Part shown: positions 41,749 to 50,808 of the stretch, in pieces
Numbering within the stretch: position 1 is the first letter of the stretch
Layout of the letters: each line of letters starts with the position of its first letter
Assembly (NCBI RefSeq): GCF_031457805.1
Contig: NZ_JAVDXI010000005.1
Coordinates: 186,001 to 250,000 of the forward strand
Direction: 5' to 3'
Source: Caulobacter sp031457805
GTDB taxonomy: Bacteria > Pseudomonadota > Alphaproteobacteria > Caulobacterales > Caulobacteraceae
DNA: 64,000 nt
The notes under the pieces: generated by a model
The model's input: only the letters and a program-made list of their open reading frames with translations
What the model was told of the DNA's origin: nothing
Database searches by the model: none
Translations under genes and position numbers: made by a program

Positions 41749-44262
41749 TTAAAGGCTCAAGTCCCCGAACCAGTCCGTCTCGCCGATCGGCGGGCCCGGC
41801 GGGATCTCGACCTTGGCCTTGCCGTCTTCGACCAGGGCCGCGAGGCGAGCGCCGGTTTCGTCGGTGAGGACGCCGGCCAGAAGCCGCGCTTGGGCTCGGT
41901 CGGCGCCGTCGCCGCCGGCCTTGGCCAGACCCTTGCCCCAGTCGGCCAGGCGCGCGCGGATCACGGCGGCCGCCGTCGGCGACAGGGTCTTGTCGTTCAG
42001 GGCCTGGGCCAGGCTGACCACCAGACGCTGGCGGACACGGCGCGCCAGCTCGGCCTGACGTCCGGCGCCTTTGCCGTCGAAGGCGACGGCGGCCAAAGCC
42101 TTGTCCAGAACACCCTCGAGGCCCAGTTGGCCGGGATCGCGGCGCTTGGCCTCAACAAGGCGGTTCAGGCGCGCCGGCGCGAACAGGGCGCTCCAGACGA
42201 GGTCAGCCGCGACATCCGACGCCGCCGGCAGGTCGAAAACCGGCCCCTGGCCGAAGGTCTCGATGTCATTGGCCTTGTCATTGCCCTGCGACTGGCCCGC
42301 GCTCAGCACAGCCAGAGTCGTGTCGTTCAGGTCCAGCGCGGCCGGAGACAGGGTCCGCAGCAGGGCGTCGACGGCGGCGGCCTGACGGTCAGCGGGCACG
42401 ATCTTGCTGGCCTCATGGCCGTCGCCCTCGGCGGCGTAGGTGAAGTCGATCCCGCCGACCAGCTTGGCGGTGGCGTCGATCTGGTAGCGGTGGAAGATAT
42501 AGATCGGGACGATCACCCGGCGCAGGTCGGCGACCGACGCCCCCTTGGGCAGGTTGCCAAGCCCAAAGCGATCCAGCGCGACCTTGCGCACGGCCATCAG
42601 GTGGTCGAGCTCGGCCACCGGGTCGCTGCCGTTGTCCCAGACCGCGCCCAGCGGATGAGCCGTGTCAGCGCTGCGGGCGTCCTCGTCGGAGACATAGCGC
42701 AGGCCGGCGGCCTGGCTCTTGTCGGCCTTGGCCTTCAGCCAGGCCTTCTCGTCGACGCCGGCGGGCGCCGGGCCATACAGCCAGTCGATGGCGAACTTGT
42801 CCCAGTCGCCGACGCCACGGCCATAGGCGTCGGTGAAATCGAGCGCGCCGTCCTTCAGCGCGATCTTGGGCGCGGGATAGTCCATCACCGACGCGCGACC
42901 GCCATAGGTGCTGGCGGCGAAATTGTGCTGCAGGCCGATCGAGTGGCCGATCTCGTGGGTGGCCAGTTGGCGCAGGCGGGCCAGAGAGATCTCGATGGGA
43001 TCGTTGGGCCCGCCCTTACCGGTGGCGTCAGCGCCCGCCAGACCTTCGAAGATCAGGCGATCCTGGCGAATGCGCTGCGAGCCCAGCAGGACGTCGCCCT
43101 TGATGATCTCGCCGGTGCGCGGATCGACCACCGCATGGCCGTAGGACCAGCCGCGGGTCTGGCGGTGCACCCAGTTGACGACGCTGTAGCGCGCGTCGAG
43201 CGGACTGACGCCGTCCGGCAGCACCTCCACCTTGAAGGCGTCGATAAAGCCGGCCGCCTCGAAGGCCTGGGCCCACCAGCGCGCCCCGTCCATCAGGGCC
43301 GAGCGGACGGGCTCGGGCGCAGCGCGGTCGACATAGAACACGATGGGTTTCTTGACCGGCGAACGTGCGGCGGTCGGATCGGTCTTCTCCAAGCGGAACC
43401 GGTGGACCAGGCGATGCACCAGAGGCTCGTCCAGAGGCGCGGAATAGTCGGCCACCGTGTGGTCGATTACGCCGACACGCGGGTCGTTCTGGCGCGGCTG
43501 ATAACCGGGCTCGGGCAGGGCCACCAGTGAGTGATGCAGCACCAGGGTGACATTGCGCGGGTCCGGCACGATGCCCCGCACCTCGCTACCCGGCTCGTCG
43601 CCGACGAAGGTCTGCACCGCCTCAAGTTCGATGTTCTTGGGGAAGGCGTTCACCGCGCCGGTGTCGGCGTAGGACAGGCCGTCGTTCAGCCGGAAGTCGC
43701 CCTGGCGGCTGCGCTTGAGCGTTCTGGCGATCCCCTGGGCGTCGCGGGTGAGGAATGACGTCACGTCGACCAGCAGGGCGCCGTCAGGACCTTCCGCCTC
43801 GACCACGTTGGACCAGACGCTGGAGATGGGGAACGAGTCAGCCACCGCCTGGCGCTCGTCAGCCGAGCCGCGCGCGGCCGAGAAGCCCCAGTTCTCGAAC
43901 TGGGCCACGACCTTGCCGCCCACCTTGCGGAAGGCGATGATCTGGGTGTCGCCGGGCGCGGAACGGTCCAGGCCGGTCGGGTTGGAGCCAAGCCCCGCGC
44001 GCAGGTAGGTCTGATAGAGGTAGCGCCCCGCAATCCCGTCGGCGCCGGGCTTGGGCAGTAGCAGCAGGACCTTTCCGTCCTTCTTGTCGACGAACACCGG
44101 GACGAGACCGTCCTTGCGCTCGAGACCGGCCGTGGCCTCGGCGAACTTGTCGCTCTGCTTCTGGGCGCCGGAAGGCTTGGCCTTCTCAGCGGCGATCGCC
44201 GGCGCGGTGATCGCGCCGACACAAACGCTCGCCATCAACATGGCGACCAAGGACTTCTTCAT
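41749..44262 (-). CDS. Exported zinc metalloprotease (DUF5117/DUF4953 type)
   Basis: An 837-residue protein with a signal peptide (1-24, ending AIA). The extended zinc motif HEIGHSIGLQHNFAAS has the third histidine of the metzincin pattern, and MDYPAP follows at the distance of a Met-turn. Upstream blocks include GYQPRQNDPRVGVIDHTVADYS and WSYGHAVVDPRTGEIIKGDVLLGS. This is the layout of large proteobacterial DUF5117-peptidase-DUF4953 proteins. ATG 44260-44262 follows GGAGGGG; a longer frame is rejected. It is probably periplasmic or secreted; substrates are unknown. Confidence 0.9.
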   Translation of the reverse strand: MKKSLVAMLMASVCVGAITAPAIAAEKAKPSGAQKQSDKFAEATAGLERKDGLVPVFVDKKDGKVLLLLPKPGADGIAGRYLYQTYLRAGLGSNPTGLDRSAPGDTQIIAFRKVGGKVVAQFENWGFSAARGSADERQAVADSFPISSVWSNVVEAEGPDGALLVDVTSFLTRDAQGIARTLKRSRQGDFRLNDGLSYADTGAVNAFPKNIELEAVQTFVGDEPGSEVRGIVPDPRNVTLVLHHSLVALPEPGYQPRQNDPRVGVIDHTVADYSAPLDEPLVHRLVHRFRLEKTDPTAARSPVKKPIVFYVDRAAPEPVRSALMDGARWWAQAFEAAGFIDAFKVEVLPDGVSPLDARYSVVNWVHRQTRGWSYGHAVVDPRTGEIIKGDVLLGSQRIRQDRLIFEGLAGADATGKGGPNDPIEISLARLRQLATHEIGHSIGLQHNFAASTYGGRASVMDYPAPKIALKDGALDFTDAYGRGVGDWDKFAIDWLYGPAPAGVDEKAWLKAKADKSQAAGLRYVSDEDARSADTAHPLGAVWDNGSDPVAELDHLMAVRKVALDRFGLGNLPKGASVADLRRVIVPIYIFHRYQIDATAKLVGGIDFTYAAEGDGHEASKIVPADRQAAAVDALLRTLSPAALDLNDTTLAVLSAGQSQGNDKANDIETFGQGPVFDLPAASDVAADLVWSALFAPARLNRLVEAKRRDPGQLGLEGVLDKALAAVAFDGKGAGRQAELARRVRQRLVVSLAQALNDKTLSPTAAAVIRARLADWGKGLAKAGGDGADRAQARLLAGVLTDETGARLAALVEDGKAKVEIPPGPPIGETDWFGDLSL

Positions 44263-44435
44263 GACCCCTCCCGAACGCGGCATGCGCGGGACTGTCGGGC
44301 CGGTTTCTCGGGATTGCAACGCCCACCTCCCCTCCCATCGACGGCAAGGAGTCGATGAGCGGCGCGTGAGCGTCAAAGAGACGGATGTTCAGCCCGCCGT
44401 CGCCCCTTCTCCGCGCAAGACAAAGGGGCTGGCGG

Positions 44436-46238
44436 CTACATACGCTCCGGCGCTTCGATCCCCAGCAGATCCAGCGCCAGCTCCAGCTGACGCAGGGTCG
44501 TTTCGGCCAGGGTCAGCCGCGAGGCGCGGAGCACGTCCGTGTCGGCGCTCATGATCGGACACGCCGCGTAGAACTTCGAGAACGACTGCGCCAGCTTGTA
44601 GACGTGCTCGGCGACGAAGTTCGGGGCCTTCTTGTCATAGGCTTCCTGAAGCGCGCCCTCGAACGCGTCCAGCAGCATGGCCAGGTCGCGCTCGGCCGGC
44701 TCGTGGATCTCGATGCGGCCGCCCACAGCGCCGCTCTCGGCGGCGCGCCGCAGCACGCTCTTGATCCGGACCGACTGGTACAGCAGGTACGGGCCGGTCT
44801 TGCCCTCGAAGCTGGTGAAGCGGTCGAGGTCGAAGACGTAGGAGGTGCCGCGGAAGTTCTGCAGATCGGCGAACTTCAGAGCGGCGACGCCGACCTTGTG
44901 GGCCGTGTCCTCGAACTGCTCCTCGGAGAGCTCGGCGCCAAGACCAGCCTCGCGCAGGCGTTCACGCGCCTTTTCACGGGCCATCTCGATGAGGTCGTGC
45001 AGCTTCAGCACGCCGCCGGCGCGGGTCTTGAACGGCTTGCCGTCGGCGCCGTTCATGGTGCCAAAGCCGATGTGCTCCAGCGAACCCTCTTCGGCGTAGC
45101 CGGCCAGGTAGGCGGCGCGGAACACCGTCTCGAAGTGGTCGGCCTGGCGCTGGTCAACGCAGTAGAGGATCAGGTGCGGATCGAACGACTTGCGACGATC
45201 CAGGATCGTGGCCAGATCGGTCGTGCCGTACATGGCCGAGCCTTCCGACGACACCACCAAAAGCGGCGGCACGTCCCGCTTGTCGCCTTCGCGGGCCACG
45301 CGGACGATGCGCGCGCCCTGGTCCTGGACCAGCAGACCCTTGGCCTCCAGCTGCAGGACCATCGGCTCGATCAGGTCGTTGACGTCGCTCTCACCCTTCC
45401 AGAGGTCGAAGTCGACGCCCAGCGCATGGAACTCACGCTCCAGGGCCACGCGGCTGACATTGACGAAGTGACGCCACAGCAGCCGGTAGCCGAAGCGGCC
45501 GTTCTGCAGTTCGGCGGTCGCCTTCCGCGCGCGCTCCTTGAACGCCGGGTCTTCCTTCTGGCGCACGGATGCGGCCGGATAGATGCGGTCGAGGTCGGCC
45601 AGGGTGATGCGCTTTTCGAACTCGGCCATCACCTTGGCCTCGTCGGCGGCCGAGAACCCCCGCGGGGCCTCCGGCAGCTTCGCCATCAGGGCGTTGATGA
45701 ACGGGTCCTCGTCCATGATCGCGCTGATCAAGAGGCCCATCTGGAAGCCCCAGTCGCCGAAGTGGGCGTCGCCCACCACGTCGTCGCCGCGGAAGCGGTA
45801 CAGGCGCTTGATCGACTCGCCGATGATCGAGGCGCGCAGGTGCCCCACGTGCATCGGCTTGGCGACGTTGGGGCCGGCGTAGTCGATCAGCACCCGACGC
45901 GGCGTCTCCAGCAGCTGGGCGCCGGTGCGGTCGTCGGACGCGATCTCACGGGCGCGGGCCGAGAGGGCCTCGTCGCTGACGCGCATGTTGATAAAGCCGA
46001 CCCCGGCGATCTCCACCGAGGCCAGGCGCGGGTCGCCCTTCAGGATCTCGACGACCTGAACCGCGATCTCACGCGGATTGCGTTTGGCGCTCTTGGCCGC
46101 CGCGAGGGCGCCGTTGCACTGGAAATCGGCCAGGTCTGGTCGGTCGGAAGCCGTGACGCGTCCGAACTCGGGAGGCAGTCCGGCGGCCTGGAAAGCGGCC
46201 GCGGCCGCCTCGCTCAAGGACCGCTTCAAATCGTTCAT
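44436..46238 (-). CDS. argS: Arginyl-tRNA synthetase
   Basis: A class I synthetase of 600 residues that charges tRNA-Arg. The HIGH motif is present as KPMHVGHLR, after DYAGPNVA. The KMSK counterpart is degenerate (GKPFKTRAGG), as is normal for ArgRS. The N-terminal additional domain (about 1-100) and C-terminal anticodon-binding DALR domain (LYQSVRIKSVLRR onward) are complete. Its ATG overlaps the stop of a secreted protein gene (ATGA). Confidence 0.97.
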   Translation of the reverse strand: MNDLKRSLSEAAAAAFQAAGLPPEFGRVTASDRPDLADFQCNGALAAAKSAKRNPREIAVQVVEILKGDPRLASVEIAGVGFINMRVSDEALSARAREIASDDRTGAQLLETPRRVLIDYAGPNVAKPMHVGHLRASIIGESIKRLYRFRGDDVVGDAHFGDWGFQMGLLISAIMDEDPFINALMAKLPEAPRGFSAADEAKVMAEFEKRITLADLDRIYPAASVRQKEDPAFKERARKATAELQNGRFGYRLLWRHFVNVSRVALEREFHALGVDFDLWKGESDVNDLIEPMVLQLEAKGLLVQDQGARIVRVAREGDKRDVPPLLVVSSEGSAMYGTTDLATILDRRKSFDPHLILYCVDQRQADHFETVFRAAYLAGYAEEGSLEHIGFGTMNGADGKPFKTRAGGVLKLHDLIEMAREKARERLREAGLGAELSEEQFEDTAHKVGVAALKFADLQNFRGTSYVFDLDRFTSFEGKTGPYLLYQSVRIKSVLRRAAESGAVGGRIEIHEPAERDLAMLLDAFEGALQEAYDKKAPNFVAEHVYKLAQSFSKFYAACPIMSADTDVLRASRLTLAETTLRQLELALDLLGIEAPERM

Positions 46239-46945
46239 TGCTTGGTGGTCGTCCCTGGTTGGGTCTGAGCTTGCGGGGCGGGCGCGGTCTGGCCGGCGTT
46301 GACCCGGAAGCGCTTGCCGTCGCGGTTGAAGGCGGCCATCGCCGGCGTCACGTCGAAGCCCAGCAGGACCTCGAAATTCCCGCCGCTGACCTTGGCGTCA
46401 GCGCGGGGGATGGTGATCTGCTCGATCGTCTCGCGCGCATAGACGCGGTCCTCGCCGGCGGCGAAGTTGACGGGCAGGTCGAAATATTCCTTGGCGATGA
46501 CCGCCTGATTCCGCTCGGTCACCGCCACCCAGTAGCGATAGACGTACTTGTCGCCGACGGCCTGCGGGCCGCGGCCCAGCTGGAACAGCGCCTCGATGCG
46601 GATCTTGATCGGCTCGTCGCCCTTGTAGGCGCAGCCCGAGGTCAGGCTCTGGATCTCGCCGGTGAAACCGGCTTGAGCGGCCGACTCCTTGCCGTCCTTG
46701 AATTCGACGAAACGACCGGCGTCGTACAGCACCTTCACATAGGGGCACGGGCCCGCGTTGCGCAGTTGCGGCAGCGGCGCCTTGGGCTGGTTCCACTCTT
46801 CGTCGCGCTTGCGCTTCTTGGCCGCGTCGTCCTCACCGCTCGCATCGCCGCCGGGACCGCGCTGGGCGTGAGCGACCGTCGCCGTGGTCGCGGCGATCGA
46901 GACAGCCATCAGGGCGCTGAGGGCGAGGGTGAAAGTACGGCGCAT
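46235..46945 (-). CDS. Secreted hypothetical protein co-transcribed with argS
   Basis: A 236-residue protein. The signal peptide spans about 1-30 (MRRTFTLALSALMAVSIAATTATVAHA). A charged linker (GGDASGEDDAAKKRKRDEEWNQPKAP) leads to a domain with two cysteines (AGPCPYVKVLYD; LTSGCAYKGDEPI) and YVYRYWVAVTERNQAVIAKEYFDLPVNF. The tail is Gln/Thr/Pro-rich. ATG 46943-46945 is chosen because it gives a clean signal peptide; the upstream extension does not. It overlaps argS. I recognise it as a conserved Caulobacter-type periplasmic protein, without a named function. Confidence 0.75.
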   Translation of the reverse strand: MRRTFTLALSALMAVSIAATTATVAHAQRGPGGDASGEDDAAKKRKRDEEWNQPKAPLPQLRNAGPCPYVKVLYDAGRFVEFKDGKESAAQAGFTGEIQSLTSGCAYKGDEPIKIRIEALFQLGRGPQAVGDKYVYRYWVAVTERNQAVIAKEYFDLPVNFAAGEDRVYARETIEQITIPRADAKVSGGNFEVLLGFDVTPAMAAFNRDGKRFRVNAGQTAPAPQAQTQPGTTTKQ

Positions 46946-47086
46946 GAAACGTCGGTTCCGGACACAAGAGCCAAGCGGGGCCACAGCGCCCCGCCAGCGT
47001 CATGCAGCCTGATAAAGGCATATGCGTGACGTCGCAACGACGCAGACTCCTGGCGAATGGACCTTCGAGGCGCTAGTTTCCACGTC

Positions 47087-48046
47087 ATGAACGCTCAGAC
47101 CCCGATCCGACGCCCGATCTCCCTGGTGCTGGCCAGCCCGCGCGGCTTCTGCGCCGGCGTCGACCGGGCCATCCAGATCGTCGAGCGCGCGGTCGAGAAG
47201 TTCGGCGCGCCGGTCTATGTGCGCCACGAGATCGTCCATAACCGTCACGTCGTCGATCGCCTGAAGGCCCTGGGCGCGGTGTTCATCGAGGAACTGGAAG
47301 AGGCGCCCGATGATCGCCCGGTCGTGTTCTCGGCCCACGGGGTTCCCAAGTCGGTGCCGGCCGAGGCCAAGGCCCGCCAGATGATCTACCTGGACGCCAC
47401 CTGCCCGCTCGTCTCCAAGGTCCACGTCGAGGCCCAGAAGCACTATGACGCCGGCCGCGAGATCGTGCTGATCGGCCACGCCGGCCATCCGGAAGTCATC
47501 GGCACCATGGGCCAGCTGCCCGAGGGCGCGGTGACCCTGATCGAGGACATCAACGACGCGGCGACCTGGGAGCCCAAGGACGCCGCCAACGTCGCCTTCC
47601 TGACCCAGACCACCCTGTCGGTCGACGACACCGCCGACATGGTGGCGCTGTTGCGCCAGCGCTTCCCCGGCATCGCCGCGCCGCACAAGGAAGACATCTG
47701 CTACGCCACCACCAACCGCCAGGACGCGGTCAAGCACCTGGCCGAGCAGTCCGAACTGATCCTGGTGGTCGGCTCGAAGAACTCGTCGAATTCGGTGCGC
47801 CTCAAGGAGGTCGGCATGAAGGCCGGCGCGAGCGCCGCGCACCTGATCGACGACGCCTCGGGGATCGACTGGACCTGGTTCGACGGCGTCTCGCGCGTGG
47901 GCCTGACCGCCGGGGCCTCGGCGCCGGAAGACCTGGTGCAGGGCGTCATCAACGCGATCTCGGCGCGGTTCGACACGACCGTCGAGGAACTGGTTGAGGC
48001 CCGCGAGACGATCACGTTCAAGCTACCGAGGTTGCTGACGGCTTAG
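47087..48046 (+). CDS. ispH: 4-hydroxy-3-methylbut-2-enyl diphosphate reductase (IspH/LytB)
   Basis: The last step of the MEP isoprenoid pathway, making IPP and DMAPP with a 4Fe-4S cluster. The three cluster cysteines lie in PRGFCAGVD (Cys22), DATCPLVSKVH and DICYATTNRQ. Substrate-binding histidines are in FSAHGV and GHAGHPE, and the SxN block is SKNSSNSVRL. Two starts are possible: ATG 47087 gives the normal N-terminal length (319 residues); ATG 47057 adds ten residues with no better ribosome site. It is divergent from the argS operon. Confidence 0.96.
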   Translation: MNAQTPIRRPISLVLASPRGFCAGVDRAIQIVERAVEKFGAPVYVRHEIVHNRHVVDRLKALGAVFIEELEEAPDDRPVVFSAHGVPKSVPAEAKARQMIYLDATCPLVSKVHVEAQKHYDAGREIVLIGHAGHPEVIGTMGQLPEGAVTLIEDINDAATWEPKDAANVAFLTQTTLSVDDTADMVALLRQRFPGIAAPHKEDICYATTNRQDAVKHLAEQSELILVVGSKNSSNSVRLKEVGMKAGASAAHLIDDASGIDWTWFDGVSRVGLTAGASAPEDLVQGVINAISARFDTTVEELVEARETITFKLPRLLTA

Positions 48047-48083
48047 AGTGGGAAGCGGAGCAGCCGTCTGGAGGTCTGCGGAA

Positions 48084-48548
48084 ATGATCTTGCCCTTCGC
48101 GATGATCTTGGCGCTTGTCGCCCCTGCAACGGCTGAGACATATACACCGGCTGAAAATGCTGACGCTCGCGCCGTGTTACCCGACCCTGGCCTCAGCAGA
48201 GAACATTACGCCCGCTACTATCTGCGAGCGGTGATCAGGACCGACGACGACCTTCCCTTCACGACATCAGGCTCCTTCACTCTACGCGCTCCGCGCACAG
48301 TGTGGCTCGGCGTGTATGTCCGAACCCCTAGCTCTTGGACCACCGAGCCTGCGGGCGTGCGCGTCGTTGGAAAGCGAGAACAGTTTCCAGAGTTCGTTCA
48401 CGGCGGATGTTCAGTGGTGAATATCGTGTCGGATGCTGAGACGGGCGTCACCCTGGGAAGCTGGTGCAACATCGATGACAGCTCTCCGGCAGGCGGCGCG
48501 CCCACCCTGCTACCGACCTATTTCCCGCCCCAATCGCCGCTACGTTAG
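48084..48548 (+). CDS. Small exported hypothetical protein
   Basis: A 154-residue protein with a signal peptide (about 1-22, MILPFAMILALVAPATAETY) and a mature domain containing FTTSGSFTLRAPRTVWLGVYVRTPSSW, GGCSVVNIV and GSWCNIDDSS; the two cysteines may pair. ATG 48084 follows GGAGG at 9-base spacing; a longer frame to 48048 has no site. It is 37 bases after ispH on the same strand. No family is recognised. Base composition is slightly less GC-rich than ispH, which hints at a lineage-specific gene. Confidence 0.6.
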   Translation: MILPFAMILALVAPATAETYTPAENADARAVLPDPGLSREHYARYYLRAVIRTDDDLPFTTSGSFTLRAPRTVWLGVYVRTPSSWTTEPAGVRVVGKREQFPEFVHGGCSVVNIVSDAETGVTLGSWCNIDDSSPAGGAPTLLPTYFPPQSPLR

Positions 48549-48615
48549 TCGGCACCATGCCCGTCCAGCGCCGCAACCCGACCTCGCGAGGTCGGTGCGC
48601 CCCTTAAGATCGAAC

Positions 48616-48999
48616 CTAAACGACGCGGGTCCGCAACCACTCGGTCAAGGCGGGAATATCGAGCTCCCCGGCGGCGACGGCCAGCATGGTCTGGGTCGCG
48701 TCGTCTCCTTCGGCGATCAACTCCAGGCCATTGTCATCGAGGAAAAGACCGAGCGCCATGAACGCCGCCCGCTTGTTGCCGTCGATAAAAGGATGATTGC
48801 CGGAGATCGCGACGGCATAGGTCGCGGCGAGCTCAATGAGATCTGCCACGCCTTCGTAGGCATAACGATTGAGCGGACGGGCCAAAGCCGAACGCAGGAG
48901 ATTGAGGTCACGCACTCCGCACGCGCCGCCGGTCTCGCGCAGAACCTCTTCATGAAGCTTCAGAAGAAGCTCCTCATCCATCCAAACCGGTTCGATCAT
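48616..48999 (-). CDS. Doc-type toxin (Fic/DOC fold)
   Basis: A 127-residue protein with the full motif HPFIDGNKR (69-77). This is the Doc/Fic active site (HxFx[D/N][A/G]NKR), which in Doc phosphorylates EF-Tu and in Fic adenylylates targets. The N-terminal WMDEELLLKLHEEVLRETGG and GVRDLNLLRSALARP are typical of Doc. It follows its antitoxin gene with a three-base gap. The active site appears intact, so the toxin is probably functional when unchecked. Confidence 0.92.
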   Translation of the reverse strand: MIEPVWMDEELLLKLHEEVLRETGGACGVRDLNLLRSALARPLNRYAYEGVADLIELAATYAVAISGNHPFIDGNKRAAFMALGLFLDDNGLELIAEGDDATQTMLAVAAGELDIPALTEWLRTRVV

Positions 49000-49002
49000 C
49001 GC

Positions 49003-49227
49003 CTATTTCGCGAGGTCTTCGAACGTCTTGCGATATCGCCCGAGGAAGGCTCGACCGCGCTCGAACCTTTCTTCCAGGCTGCGCCGCTTCGAAATCACCA
49101 GGTGATCGCCTTCGGTCTCGGAGACGACAAAGACATCGCCAGGCTGAGGCGCGAGCAAGGCCAGCGCCTCGTCGTTCGGAACGAGCACGACGTCGTCGCC
49201 TTGTTTCTCTACCTTAAGAACGATCAT
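49003..49227 (-). CDS. AbrB/SpoVT-type antitoxin partner of Doc
   Basis: A 74-residue protein. The N-terminal half (IVLKVEKQGDDVVLVPNDEALALLAPQPGDVFVV) fits the swapped-hairpin AbrB/MazE DNA-binding fold. The C-terminal half (SLEERFERGRAFLGRYRKTFEDLAK) is a helix suited to covering the toxin active site. ATG 49225-49227 follows AAGGAG; the longer frame to 49314 would run into thrB's upstream region. It is the first gene of the pair, so it is likely autoregulated. Doc is more often paired with Phd. Confidence 0.82.
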   Translation of the reverse strand: MIVLKVEKQGDDVVLVPNDEALALLAPQPGDVFVVSETEGDHLVISKRRSLEERFERGRAFLGRYRKTFEDLAK

Positions 49228-49323
49228 CTCGCGGCTCCTTCTTCGCTGACATAGCATGATCATCGGATCGAAGACAGGATCGCCCCCCTTGACCGCCAGC
49301 GCCCCGTCCCGCATCCCGGCGGC

Positions 49324-50274
49324 ATGGCCGTCTATACCGACATCACCGACCAGGAACTCGAAGCCTTCCTCGAAGGCTATGACCTCGGCGCGCCGCTGGC
49401 GTTCAAGGGCATCGCCGAGGGCGTGGAGAACTCCAACTTCCTGCTGGAGACGGAGAAGGGCCGCTACATCCTTACCGTCTACGAGCGGCGGGTGAAGGCC
49501 GACGACCTCCCTTACTTCCTCAACATGCTGACCTGGCTGGCCGATCGCGGCTATCCCAGCGCCCGGCCGATCCCGACGCGCGCCGGCGCCACACTCTCGA
49601 GCCTGCGCGGCAAGCCCGCCGCCATTGTCGAGTTCCTGCCGGGACTGTCAGTGCGCAAGCCGACCGCCGCCCACTGCCGCGAGGCCGGCGAGGGTCTGGC
49701 CTGGCTCCATCTCGCCGGCGAGGGCTATCCGGGTCGGCGCGCCAACGATCTTGGCCAGCAAGCCTGGTCGCCTCTGTTCGCCAAGCACCGCAAGGCCGCC
49801 GAGGATCTCAAGCCTGGCCTGTCGGCGACGATCGACCAGGACCTGGCGCAGCTGGCCCTGATGTGGCCACGCAACCTGCCGACCGGGACGATCCACGCCG
49901 ACTATTTCCCGGACAACGTCTTCTTCCGCACCGACGGCAAGTTCGCCGCCGCGATCGACTTCTACTTCGCCTGCGACGACGCCTACGCCTATGACGTGGC
50001 GGTGACCCTGAACGCTTGGTGCTTCGAGGCCGACGGCAGCTTCAACATCACCGCCGCCAAGGCGCTGCTGAACGGCTATGAGCGCCGCCGCCCTCTGAGC
50101 CCGGCCGAAAAGGAAGCCCTGCCGATCCTGGCGCGCGGCGCGGCGATGCGGTTCTTCCTCACCCGCCTAGCCGACTGGGGCTCGACCCCCGCCGGCGCGC
50201 TGGTCAAGCCGAAGGACCCGCTGGAATACGAGCGCAAGCTCGCCGTCCACCGCGAAGGTCTCGTGCTGTTCTGA
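49324..50274 (+). CDS. thrB: Homoserine kinase, ThrB type II
   Basis: Phosphorylates homoserine in threonine synthesis. The 316-residue protein belongs to the aminoglycoside-phosphotransferase-like class: GIAEGVENSNFLLET (nucleotide loop), IVEFLPGLSV, catalytic TIHADYFPDNVFF and AIDFYFACDDAYAYDVAV (metal-binding Asp). It matches proteobacterial ThrB-II in length. Its stop overlaps the rnhA start by one base (TGATG), a pairing frequent in alphaproteobacteria. Confidence 0.95.
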   Translation: MAVYTDITDQELEAFLEGYDLGAPLAFKGIAEGVENSNFLLETEKGRYILTVYERRVKADDLPYFLNMLTWLADRGYPSARPIPTRAGATLSSLRGKPAAIVEFLPGLSVRKPTAAHCREAGEGLAWLHLAGEGYPGRRANDLGQQAWSPLFAKHRKAAEDLKPGLSATIDQDLAQLALMWPRNLPTGTIHADYFPDNVFFRTDGKFAAAIDFYFACDDAYAYDVAVTLNAWCFEADGSFNITAAKALLNGYERRRPLSPAEKEALPILARGAAMRFFLTRLADWGSTPAGALVKPKDPLEYERKLAVHREGLVLF

Positions 50275-50723
50275 TGACGCCGAAGGTCACGATCTACACC
50301 GACGGCGCCTGCAAGGGTAATCCGGGCCCCGGCGGCTGGGGCGCCATCCTGTTCTACGGCGACAAGAAGAAAGAGATCTGCGGCGGCGAGCCGGGGACGA
50401 CCAACAACCGCATGGAGCTGATGGCCGCCATCCAGGCGCTGGAGCTGCTGAACCGCCCCTGCGTGGTCGAGCTGCACACCGACAGCCAGTACGTCATGAA
50501 GGGTATCCAGGAATGGATCCGGGGCTGGAAGGCGCGCGGCTGGAAAACGGCCGACAAGAGCCCAGTCAAGAACGACGACCTCTGGAAGCGTCTCGACGCA
50601 GCCCGTTCGCGACACGATGTCGACTGGCGCTGGGTCAAGGGCCATGCTGGCCACCCGCTGAACGAGCGGGCCGACGCCCTGGCCAACGAAGGCCTGCGCC
50701 AGGCCAACCCGCGCGTGATCTGA
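50274..50723 (+). CDS. rnhA: Ribonuclease HI
   Basis: Degrades RNA in RNA-DNA hybrids. The 149 residues contain all catalytic positions at E. coli numbering: Asp10 (YTDGACKGNPGPGGWG), Glu48 (NNRMELMAAI), Asp70 (HTDSQYV), His124 and Asp134 (GHAGHPLNERAD). The basic protrusion (GWKARGWKTADKSPVKN) is present. It is translationally coupled to thrB. Confidence 0.97.
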   Translation: MTPKVTIYTDGACKGNPGPGGWGAILFYGDKKKEICGGEPGTTNNRMELMAAIQALELLNRPCVVELHTDSQYVMKGIQEWIRGWKARGWKTADKSPVKNDDLWKRLDAARSRHDVDWRWVKGHAGHPLNERADALANEGLRQANPRVI

Positions 50724-50808
50724 AAGGTCGACGCGACGCGGTCCAGCGATCTGTGGACGGTCGAGAAATCCGCTCGCCAGCGTCCGCCCCGTCTGCGAGT
50801 CAGCCGGG

